Assembly (NCBI RefSeq): GCF_017562075.2
Contig: NC_054084.1
Location: 6,731,001-6,795,000 of the forward strand
From: Anopheles merus
Lineage: Eukaryota > Arthropoda > Insecta > Diptera > Culicidae
DNA length: 64,000 bases
Reading direction: 5' to 3'
How positions within the stretch are numbered: the stretch's first letter is position 1; the number at the start of each line of letters is the position of its first letter. A program made the position numbers and the translations under genes. Under the pieces are notes generated by a model. That model saw nothing but the letters and a program-made list of their open reading frames with translations. It was not told where the DNA came from and did no database searches. This document shows positions 11,656-23,600 of this stretch, in pieces.

Positions 11656-14600
11656 CTAGTCCGGCACGCGGGAAGCGCGAAGCGTTTATGTTTGTGGAGC
11701 AATTGCAAGCGCATCAGCAGCAGCAGCAGCAGCAGCAGCAAGAGCAACAAAGCAAGGCGAAGGGTGTGTGTGTGTGTGTGTAGGAGCGATAAAGCAAAAC
11801 GGGGGCGAAAGACAGAGAGACAATTTTTGAAACGGCAACACATAATAGCGGTTAAGGTTGGGAAACTTACCGGCTGTGCGGGGTTGGCGTGGTTGCTCCA
11901 CCGGCAGCACGCGCCTTCGCTTCTTGGGCAGCTTGGCGCGGGCCTGCGTGTGCGAGTAGTACATCGCAAAGTTACTCACGATGACGGGAACGGGCAGGGC
12001 GATCGTCAGCACACCGGCCAGCGCGCACAGCGCACCGACAAACATGCCGATGTACGTCTTCGGTGCCATATCACCGTACCCGACCGTGGTCATCGTGACC
12101 AGTGCCCACCACAACCCAAGCGGGATGCTGTTGAAGTCGTTGTGTGGATTCGCCTGGATCCGCTCGGCGTAGTAGACGAGGCTGGCGAAGATCACGATGC
12201 CGAGCACGAGGAAAAACACCAGCAGCGTCAGCTCCTTGGCGGACGCACGAAACGTCTGGATCAGGATCTTGAGGCCGGACGAGTGGCGCGTCAGCTTGAA
12301 CAGCCGCATGATGCGAATGATGGAGAAGAACTCGAGTATGTCCGCATTCTCCAGATGGGAGGCGAACCGCTGCAGCACCAGATCCACGTAGAAGCTCAGC
12401 GTCGCGATGTAGTCGATGATATTTACAGATGACGTGACAAACTCGCACTTGTTCGGCGAGGAGATAAAGCGTACCTGTGGGATGGGTGAGCGTGTGTGTT
12501 TGTGTGGGGGGGGGGGGGGGGGATAAAAAGAACATTAAAGCAAGTATTATTTTTTGCTGTTTACTGAAAGCAGCCAAGGTCCTCTCTAGAGGACCCGCTA
12601 ACGATTCCCAAGTCCTGCTGAGGCGTTTTATTCCCTTTTTCCAAGCAATTTATCGTACGGTCACACTCAGCGTGCGGTCCAACCGACGACACAGTGGTTT
12701 CTGTTGCGCCACCCGCTGTGAGCTGTACACTGCACTCGAACCCTTGGTGCTCGGTGCACCTCAACCTCAGCAAAGTCCGCTACTTTGTGGCTCGCATTAC
12801 TACCCACACACACACACACCAACTCTCGGCTCGTGTGACTCATTTACCACTAGCACGGTGAATGGATTCCACTGAAAAATGCCACCCAACCATTGTCCAT
12901 TGTCAACAAGTGACAAGTTGTTACCGAGTGTCATTGTTCCTGCCGTTCGTCCCACTCGGGAACTGGGTAGCACGGTGTTTGTATGGTGTGTGCGAAATTA
13001 CATTACACTTTCTTCTTCTTTCCTTTCGTCCACCTTCCAGCAGCCGGCGTGAGTAATGGTGCAACATACCACTCCGGGCTCCGGGAAAATCTCTCTTTAT
13101 TGCCTTCATTCATTGTCTTAAGGATTTGCGGTGTTCTGGCAGGAGGGTAAACTTTAGCTTTGCAGCCATTTTGCTTCCCGTGCTTCGTGGTGGGATGATC
13201 TGGCGGATTTCTTTCAATCCCGTCTTTTTCTTGCGGTTTGTCGCAGTGTTTGCATCATGCTGCCCGAAGTGGCTTAGAGCACACAATTTAATGGCTCATT
13301 GCAGCGAGGACAGGAGCTAGACGGCATTAGTCAGCGGTGGAAGAATGTGAGCATTTTTTCCCTTTCAGCATTTTTCTTATTAAACTTTCCCAAATCGGTT
13401 TTCTCTAAAACATCCCCCCACACGAAGAATTTCCAATTCAACTTTACCATCCCAAAAACCAAAAAAAGCTGCAAACTCACGATGCTGCTACCCCCGAGGT
13501 TGCTACTTACCAAAATTTCGAACGTGAACCACGCATTGCAGACACACTCGATGTAGAAGAACGCGACGTGGGCGTTCGTTTGCGTCTTGTCCAGCACCCA
13601 GGCCGTGCTGCCGTTTGCCGTCTTGACCGTGATGTTGCGTATGACCGGCACCCGCATGTCCGGGTGCGTCTTCAGGCAGAAGGACAGGATGGAGACGCAG
13701 ATGAAAAACACCGATATCACACCGATTATCTGCGGGGGGTGAGAGAGTGAAGGGGGGGGGGGAGTTAGGAGAACGAACGTGTGCGTAAGGCGTCACTGGA
13801 TGGCGTTAATCACCCCGGCCGGCATACGTACCTTGGCAGCGTTGGAGCTGTACGGTTCATCGAACAGCGACCACATTTGCGGTTTCATGTGCTGCCACCA
13901 GGAAACCGTACCCTTTAGATAATCGTCCTCGTAACCGAATTTCCTAGCTAGCTCCTCCTCCGTCGGTTTCTCCGTATCGAGATCAAGCCGTTCCAGCACG
14001 GCGAGCGTTTCCTGCGTATCACGATGCTGCGGAAGGAAGGACACAGAAGAAAAAAACAAGAACACATCATCAGAAGGTGGCTGTGAGGTGTGCGAGTGAG
14101 TGAGTGTGTGTGTTGCGAAGTGGTAGAATGGAATTAATTATGCATCGATTTCGGGTAAACAAACTTAGGCTCGAGCCTTTGGGGAGTTCGCTCTTCACAC
14201 TGCGGCGACTCTCATGCGCCGATCGAATCGATACGAGACGATGATGGTGTTGTTTGGTGTTTTTTATCGTATTTTAGCAACCGCACACACACGCACACGG
14301 TTGTCCTTTTCGATAGGAAGCTGTGGTGAACTGGCTTCGAAGTTGTTGGAGTTGTTGCGCAATGATACTCTCCCGCAGGGCAGTACGATTCGATTAGCTT
14401 GATTCGGTTTGAAGGGTGAGTCGTGTGTGTTGTTTTTTGGACTTTTCCCAGCACACCATACCAGACCATATTGAACATTTTCGTTGAGGTTAGGAGTGTC
14501 ATATTAGTTAAGCTTTAAGATATTGAGGGACAAAAATGAGCTTAAAACGGTCAAATTATATTACACAACGCCTAAATGTATGCAAAATGACTGCAACATT

Positions 14601-17600
14601 GTTTTAATGGTGCCTTACTGATTGCTTATTTTTAGTTTTATATTTTATTTTGTCTCAAACTCACGAGCTCTTTTAAAAGATTCATATAACTATACCTATA
14701 TTTTTTCCGAATCAAAAACACACAAAAACCACAGAACGACAAAACAATGAACTGTTTCCGGATTAGATGAACAGCGGTAAGCTTTCCGGGTGTTGTGGTT
14801 TAGTCCATCGGATAATACTAGCTAAAACCCGGGTGTAGCGAGCGTGCTAACCAATGTCAAAGCTCCCAACCCAATCCCCGGGTCCCATATTCCGGGTCCA
14901 TAAATTCTGCACCCGGACCACGCCCGGAGCGAGTCCCCACGGGGCAAACCGACGGGCTGCCGTGTGGAAGAATATTACACGGCTCAATAAATCATTACCA
15001 TAAAATGAGAGCGGAAAGCCACACCGTCAAAACCGAGGCCCCGAGCCAGTGCGGTGGGCACGTCCCGAAACCCGCCGCACTGTGGTCTATGAAACGATTA
15101 TACGGAATGTGATGACGTCGAGCCGCCAAATGGGGACGTTGCAGAGCAGGATTTAGAAGAGGTAACAAACCGAAAAAAAACCCTCACTACCCAGGGTAAT
15201 CATAACGAAAAGGGTAGGCAGCTGTTGGGCTTCCCAGGGATAGTAGTTGCAGTAGTAGTAGTAGTGGCACACGAGCCCTGGTCTAGGACACGGCTCGTGC
15301 CCATACGTGGTCCGGGGTGCGCTATTTGCGTAAATAATAAACGAGAAATGATGACGACATTGCCGGCTCATCCGAGACCGTACGTGCGGTACGTGTGGAC
15401 GAACGGCAACGTGAAGGCGAAATACATTATCCTGGGCAAACAGTTTCGGACGACCGGGACGAGACTTAAGGCTCAAGTACTGGCGCCACCGGCAGGTTAG
15501 GGACGATAAACGTGGACGTTGGGCGTCGCAGCACGGATCATTTGATGCGGACATGATGCGCCCTGTGGAACCAACGGTCACATCAAGCCCAAGCCAAGCC
15601 AGACCAGTCCAATGGTCTGCACTGCCAGCCATGTCCGGACGAAACTGTAAATTTTTCAAAAACCCTTTCCTCCAATATGTGTGTGTGTGTACACGCGTCC
15701 TGTCCTGTTTCTGTGCTTGATAATACTTTGTAGGCGAGGCCCGAATGGGGCGGCCGAAAAGCCATTTCTAGCAATTCCACTGGCGCCTGCCTGAGGGATT
15801 GCAGACGGTAAACAGTTTCACTAATGGAAGATAATCATTCGGCTCGACGAGACGAGACAGGTTTAGCACTCGAGGCGGTTGGTTGGATCGCTCATACCGT
15901 GGCGATTGAATATTCCACAATGTTTCGACATGTGTGCATGCATAAAGGCTTTACGTTCCTCATTTAGAGTGAAGAACTATCGTTCCGTTCTTAGAAGCGC
16001 TCACTTGAAACACTGGCAGCAATCTTCTAGCGCCTCCTTCTATTCATAACGCTCAATATGCCATCTCGGCTCGAGCTACACGTGCCCTTAAATGTAAATA
16101 TTTTCATCTGAAAGCCCCTTTCATCGCCTCAGTCTCGGTAATAGCCACGAAACTGACACCAATGGGCTGGGGTGGCACTAGCGAGGCGTGTGAGTGTGTG
16201 GTAGCATCGGTATGCCGCAGCGCGTTTTCCGATCCTCGATGATGGATTATCTATCGGCAGCGTGACAGATTGGCGGTTGCTGCTCGTTTGAAGAGGAAGG
16301 AAGCGGATGTTTGTGTTAATGTTTGCGTGCGTGTGTGTGTGTGTGTGTGCGTGTCTGTGTGTATTTAGCTCTAGCTAGATGTTTGAAGGTCGTGTGGCAA
16401 GCGGTTAGGTGATACGTTTGAACGCCTACAAATTGATTGTCAAATGAGTTGGGCAAACTTTGGTGTCGTTGTGGCAAAATGTGGCCAAACTCGTTTGCTC
16501 AGCATCATAATGTGATTTTAAAGCGATGGGATAGGATCAGAAATCGATTGTTTTATTAAAAGTGGCGCAGAAATGATCATGAAAACCGATTATGGCATAA
16601 ATTAGCCATGTTGCGCCTAAATATATGCAATGATTGTGTTTGATGCGTTGCTTCGGTGTATACGAGATGGTTAAAACTAAGTTGAATACGTTTGCACTAT
16701 CGAATACGTAACAAAATTTGTATGTCATATGAATGAAGCATATCAATTATTTGTTGAGTAGTTTTGTCGTACATTATTACACCCATAAACGAACGAATTT
16801 AGTAGGAAAAAAGGACAAAACAGTTTGAGCGAGTTACTTTGCCAATAAATGAGTCTAAAGCACAAGTTTACACATAGAAAGGGACAATTTACATTCCAAT
16901 AAACGATGGAGCTGCACATTTCTAGTGCTAACGATATTCACATAAAAAGGAACGGAAACATACTTTCTCCTGGCAGCAGCTGGCTGGAGAGTTGCAAGTT
17001 TTCAAATCTTTTTGCCGAACTTTATCGCAGCAGAAAAAGTGAGGAAAATTTGTAAAGCATTCTAGAGGACAGGGAGCTCACGTACACACGCACACACACA
17101 CCCACCAAACAATAGTCATATCTACACAAACGTTACGCTGGGAGACGAATGAATGGGTTGAAAAGTTGCTGGCAAAATTGAAAATACTTTCCACCCGGCA
17201 AAGCGTTCCCGTGCAGCATCTATTTCGCTTCCCAGCTGGAGAAGCTGCACCGAAAGGCTGATAATCGGAAGCACCTTAAAGAGCCCGAAGGGGGCTGCGT
17301 TGTTTCGCTAGTTTCGTTTTGCTTCTTCCCCCGCTGGGGGGGGCACGTCGGTAGCATTAACATTCACGCAAGCATAAATTCTTGAGCGAAAAAGTTTTGA
17401 TTCGTTTGTTTGAATTCCACGCTGGGTGCGGAGCGATAAAAGGGGCTTTAGCTTTTTAGGGCGAAAGGATTTCTTGTGCAAACAGGTTATGCTTCTTGGC
17501 GGGAGGTTTGCCAAGAGAGAGAGAGAGAGAGAGAACGGATTTCGTAAGAGGAGAGCGGAATGCCGAAGCAGACAGTTCCCCTTTGCGAAGAAGCCAAATC

Positions 17601-20600
17601 ATATTTGAGCAGCAAAGTTTGCTCGCGAGATCATTGCTCGCAGCCAGCAGAGTGGTATTGTGCATTATACACTTTAATCATTTACTTATCGAGCCCGAGG
17701 GGGGCATCTAGGGGTAGTTTAGAATTGTGTGCTGTACTCTCAGCGAATGAATTTAGAGTAGGGTTTAGAGTGATGCTGTTCTGCAAAGAGCAATGTGTCA
17801 CGTCCGAAATCGCTTGCAGTGTTTAATACACTTTGCAAATTAAAGCTGAACTAAGCAAAACTAAGCTTCAAAGTGGCTTCCAAGGTCATATGAAGGTAGT
17901 GCAGTACACTTTGCTCGGCAAAATGCATAGTTTCAGGCGAGCAGTAGAGTTAAAGGGAGAAGTCGAAGAAGAGAATCAAAGTACAATGAATCGCCTAAAG
18001 TTATGCAATCCTCTTAGCTAATTAGTGTGATTTAACTTTGCTAATAAAATACGGTCAATTTTGATTTGGATTTCATTTTCAGCTGATTTGATACGATTTT
18101 ATTTTTCCAAGAAATGCACTCGCAGGACGGGCACGAAATCGGCAATCAATAAAAAGTTTCCAGAAACATCGAAATACCGTGAGCCTTCTCTTGGATATTT
18201 ATTTTTCCCTGCGAGTGCCGCAGTGTCGATACCACATGATAAACGGTTCCGTGGAAAAAAGCAACCGATACCCAAAATTGTTTACCATGGCGATACAAAA
18301 TCACGCCTCTTATCCTCTTATTTGCATTGGGAGCGAACCCCTCCCACGGTTTTGGCGTGCCGTGCGGTGCGTGATAAAGTCTTGAAACTGCTTCATGATA
18401 AAGGCGGCACTTTGCCAGCTTCGGCACCGTTCCCGGGGTGTGAGTGTATCATCGTGCGAGTTCACCGAAAGCTACCGACCCAGGGCGTGTGTATTGTTTC
18501 GCTTTTTCTTGTGAAATGTAAATCTTGTCGTACCGAGCCAAACACTCCCGGGTACCCGGGTTATCTTTACTGCAGCAAAACTGGTTTGGCTGGATCGCAC
18601 CACACTGACAGTTCCCGTTGAGCTTTGATGTGTTTCGTTCGAACCGGTACGGGGAGAGCGTGAATTCTCGATACTCGTCTCACAGGCATGCGATCCAATT
18701 TTCCATAGCGATTGCTAGCTTTTCGCGGTCATGTTATCCAATCGTCATCAAAATATTGCGCCCATGTTCGAGGGCCGGACTCGAGCCTTTGCTCAACGCG
18801 CTAGCCCAACTGACGAAGTCACACCAACACCACCGTGGGGTTGTTCTTCGATTCGAAGCGATGGAGTTAATGTTAACAAATCACGTTCCGTAACAAGCTC
18901 CCGCTCATCAATCTTTCGTCGCTCGGTGTCAGAACGGGGTCGGCCGAACGGGGAAGGAAATATGTAAACGTATTCGTGTTGGATTTGGACCGCCTAGCTA
19001 TCTAGCATCGTTGCACACATGTACAAAAAAGAAAAGCGTTTGCCTGGAAATGAGCTTCCTGCGTGACGTTCTGGTGGCGAAACGGGCGCAACATTCTCGC
19101 TGTGTGGCAGGTGTGAAAAAATCAAATTATGGGTTTTCATTCTTCGATCGTTCGCTTAGCTGTGATTGATATCGAGCCTCGACTATTAAGGGGTACGATG
19201 AAAGGCAGTTTTTGTTTTCGGAATGGCAAGAAAAAAGATTTCACATAACGCGGATTTTAAAGCACAAACAAGAAGTGTTCATTCACTTTAACTTTGTTTG
19301 GCGCAATGTTTCATCACTCTTAGTAGAGCTCTTTCTTTTGATGTAGAGGCGTCTTGGAATCGAAGCAGCGGCGAGGTGATTATGCAGCTGAGTAAACAAC
19401 AGAACCGTTGTTCGTATTACAAGAGGGTTGAGGGTACGTTCGCGGTACTGATTGGTACAGATCATCAGTATCGAGCGTAAGATACATGAAACTGAGGCGC
19501 AATAATTCAGTTTAAAACATTCAATTGCACTGAAAGGGTGAAACCGATACACCGATGAGCGCTGTACCATGAGGTGGATTGTGCTGGCAGTGTTTTATGC
19601 GTTCATTTTGCTAGTGACAGTGCAGGGTTATGAGCTGTTTCGTCGCCGACACACGTTAAATCACACAATGCTGTTTGAGATGCCTTCGATAATAATGAAT
19701 AGAAATAAATAGCGGAAAAAACTCATTGCGTGAAACAAGTGATAAAAGAAACGTGAAGCATGAAAAGTTCAATCTCGTGATGTTCGTGGTAACTGAACAA
19801 AGTGTGAAGAATAAAATTAAGATGTAAAATAAAACAGAAACTTCTGCCTATTTTAATTCGTTTGTGGACAATATAAATGGTAAAAAAATCAATTGAATCC
19901 GTTTATCGATCGTGCCCCAAAGCCATTGCATTCTCATGTAACGATTTATGACGACATGATTTCGGTGTGTTCTGCTCGACATGATAGTGTTGTGTGTGTA
20001 ATTCCGTCCATTTTCCCCCACCCATTCGCGTATTGATTGCTTCCCCTTTTGTGTGGCGTTTTGTAACGATTTATGTTTTGCGATTTCGATTAAAATTACA
20101 TTCGTGCACGTGTAATTTCGATGTGTTCAGCTTGTTCAGCCCCTTTCGCACAACATTCGCACACGCACCCGAGGGGGGGGGGGCTTATTTCACCTCGTAT
20201 CGTTAAGTAAAAAGCGATTTGTTGCGAGGCGATTTCAACACACAAATTGCCCCGCTGCTCGGCTGAAGCTTGACACAGATATATCGAATTCTTCGGCGGT
20301 CCTGCTTGCGTATGTCCTTGAGAACGAACGCGCACACAAATTGCGCGGCTGGCCAGAACGCTTGCCAGAAACTCGGCCTGTCAAACCGGCGTGTCTCATC
20401 ACATGTGGGGCAATTTCGCTCCAATCACGACCAGGCTCGGGATGGCCGGAAAAAACAGGATGTATGACGGCTCGGTGCTTGTGTCAATTTGCCGCACCGT
20501 ACCGTTGACCGAAAATGGAATGCCTGGTGATAGATGTCGAAGGCCAGCGCAAAGTAGCTGTCGTCCGAGCGTAGTTGACGGAGCGGGCCGGATTGATGTA

Positions 20601-23600
20601 GGTCTGCCATGGTACGGCTGCCACGGTATGATTGGGACTGGGCAATGTTTGTCCTGCTGTTAAGGTTGCCTTTGCTATCAATCAGAGCAGAATTAGGAAC
20701 CATTCATCATGCGTGCACGCTGACCATGAAATGGTCATGGCTGTCCTCGTGACCTAGGTGGGGAGAACGGTCGGTTTTGGGCGACTGTCGGCCAAATAGT
20801 GGCTGGTACTTTACAAATCAATCATATCTAACGATTTGCCCTTCCCTCCCCTTCCCCCCCCCCTGGCGTCGTTAGATGATATTTCGAATTCAGTCAAAGT
20901 GTGTTTGTTGCGACATAATTTCCCTTTCCTGTTGGGGGAGCGGAGGTTCATTTTGCCCGGTTTTGTGTTTGGCAGGGATCATTTGCTTACCTGCGTGTAG
21001 GTCATCCAGCAGCACGGTTCAACCTGGTTGGAGTCGAGACCCCAAAACTCTAGCTCCTCCTCGAACAGCGGACCGCAGACGTCGGTTGGGTAGTGCAGCT
21101 TACCGGTGCTGTAAAACGGGATTGGGAAAAGCACAAAAAAAAAGATAAAGTAGGTAAAATGGATTGGTCTATTTGATATGGTGATTGCATACATTTAGGA
21201 GTAAGTGTTTGTTCGCAGAACGAGGCTAATATAATGCCGTTTGCATTGCAGCATGTTAACATACATTTAGGAGTCGAAGAGATTGAAAATCAAACGCCTG
21301 AAAGTATGCAATCAGCACTCAGACTCAGATTAGCTTATCTTTTTATTTTGCCCACTTAAAGAAGGATTTTGAAAGAAAACCTGAGTGGTTTTAGCACCGG
21401 GTTACAGTTTCAAGTGAAACTTTCTCTCAGGAAACATAACTTTTGGCACATTAATAACAAAAATCCCGTGGAGAACCCTCATGTCTGTGTGCCCTGCTGC
21501 AACAGACATTTGTTCTCAGTTTCCACTCTGCAAAATTCGCTTAATTTTCCTACATGCCGGCTCATTTCACCGATGAAATTTTTATGAAAACTTTGCACTC
21601 ACGCACTCACGCAGCTCGGTGCTCGTTGCTTTGCTTCGATGTACACATGCATAGGAAAGAAGAAGAAAAAAAAAAGCAAACCCCGCTGGATGAAAAATTC
21701 AAGTGAAAATTCATTACGTGGAAGTAACCGCACGCCGGTATTATTTTCAACCCTCGATGGAGTTCGCGTTTGTGACTTTGGATTATTTATGGGGCACCAT
21801 AAATGGACTGCGGTGGTTTTTTCGGTGGCTCGGTATGCGCCATACCATCGCGCGGTCATACATAATCCACCGCGTGTAAGCGGCGAGGTGGTTGTGCTCT
21901 TTATTTTATTAATCAAATGTTTCTGAAAATTGAGGGTGCAAAGCGAGTGAGTATGGTGCTTCGAAACGCTTTTATACAAGATGCAGCATTTGGGTGAAAC
22001 TTGGCAACCGACAAACTTACAAGTGCCAATAGTTTCCAAGAGGAAAGAATGGTAACAGATGCTATTTGCAGTGTGGTTCGTAGAACTTTCCCACAATGTA
22101 AGTTTTTTGTACAAATCTTCAAAATCCAGCAATGCAAAGTAAATTGAAATCTATAGCTTCAGAGCAACAAACTTGCACATTAACTCATCGCTTAGGGTTA
22201 CTCTCTACGTTGGCAAGGTGTGCCTTTATGTAGTTACCAACGTTTCCAAACTCAATTGCACTCCAGCATAATCAAGGGAATGATGTTGAGGAACTCCGTA
22301 CTCAGGCTGCGAAGGCACTGTGCACTGGACGGAAACACAAACTTCCCAAACATCTCTTCCCTGCACGCTTCAAAATATATTCCAAAACACTAAACACTCA
22401 AAGGAAGCTGAGTTACTGTGTTAAATTTGCCTCTTCCTTTACTCACACCTGCCCCGGCAGGGCTACACTCCTACTGCCGAAACAGTCCGAGAAAACAGTC
22501 GCCGGACCCGTATATTTATGGACCCGTAAATTACCAGCTTCAAATTTATTTGCGGGTGCAAAACTTGCCCCTAGCCCAAAATTATGAGTGTCTGGGCGGT
22601 CAGGTCTGGGCAGCAGCAGGGTGTTCGCTTATCTGGTGTTTAAATTTGCCCGCCCGCTCGGAATCTCGAGGACTCGCCCGGACATCGCCCCGGAAACTGT
22701 GTAAACCATTTATTTGCGGGTGAACCTGTTTCGTATGATTAAATGTGATGGGGATGGGGCATAAAAGTACTTGCCAGTACTCGCGCAGGTAGAGTTTGTA
22801 TTTTCCCCGTATTTAAGTCGCCGTAATTTGTTACACTTGTTTGCACTTTCGCTTTAATCTGGTAAAATATTCACATCATCAATTTGTTGTGTGTGTGTGT
22901 GTGTGTTGGTATTTGGGTTGGCACGAGGGAATAGCGCAGCAGAGGGTTGGATAGAAAGATCTGCCCGCTTGAAGGGAGTGAAACCGAACGAGATCAGTTT
23001 GTAGCTAAGGAAACGATACAACACATATTGTGTCTATACCGTTGTAGCTTCAGGCTGCAACGAACCGTAAGACACGTGTCGAACACTTCCTGCCCTCTTC
23101 TCCACACCGTCACAAAGCATTCTTCTCGTTAGCTATATCTTACCGCCGCCCTATCTTTTGTCTGTACCGGGAATAGTTTAATGAAAGGTTTTCATAACTT
23201 TGAAGAATACATTAAAAATGGAGCGTAAAATGGACCTTCTCGGGGGGAGATGAGGCACAGGACAGGACGTTGTTTAATATGAAATGGGCGCTTTGGAAGC
23301 ATCGAGCTCACCCGCTCGTACCCGGTAGATAGGCAATCCCCCAGAACCAGGTGTAGTGTGTGGTGCTTAAAGTTTTTGGGGCAACTCGTTTTTCATCCTG
23401 CAACTGGCTCCGCTGGTTTTTTGGCGAGCAAACTCAAACATCGATCTTCCGAAAGGCGTGCGCTCGCTAGCCGTCCTTCCTGTTGACGCTGCGGGCAATA
23501 AAGCACAGAAGAGGCGGGAGTAGCTCGCTAAATAATTCACCTGCCAGCACAATCCTTCGGCACCCGTACTGTTCCCGCTGTGCCGTACGGTGTGTCCGAA

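Larger units (their letters stand above)
14027..20990 (-). other. Shawl intron 2 (about 7 kb)
   Basis: The intron between exons 2 and 3 contains microsatellites ((GT)n near 16330, (GA)n near 17515), G/C homopolymers near 20173 and 20854, and four copies of the 16-bp word described under findings (14569, 16613, 17924, 17992). Open frames on the plus strand, such as 18061-18621, show no recognisable domain. I call no gene inside it. Confidence 0.85.

Noticed and set aside
18061..18621. 186-codon plus-strand ORF inside Shawl intron 2
   Set aside because: It begins at a non-ATG codon, shows no domain and has no splice or promoter context; nothing supports a nested gene.
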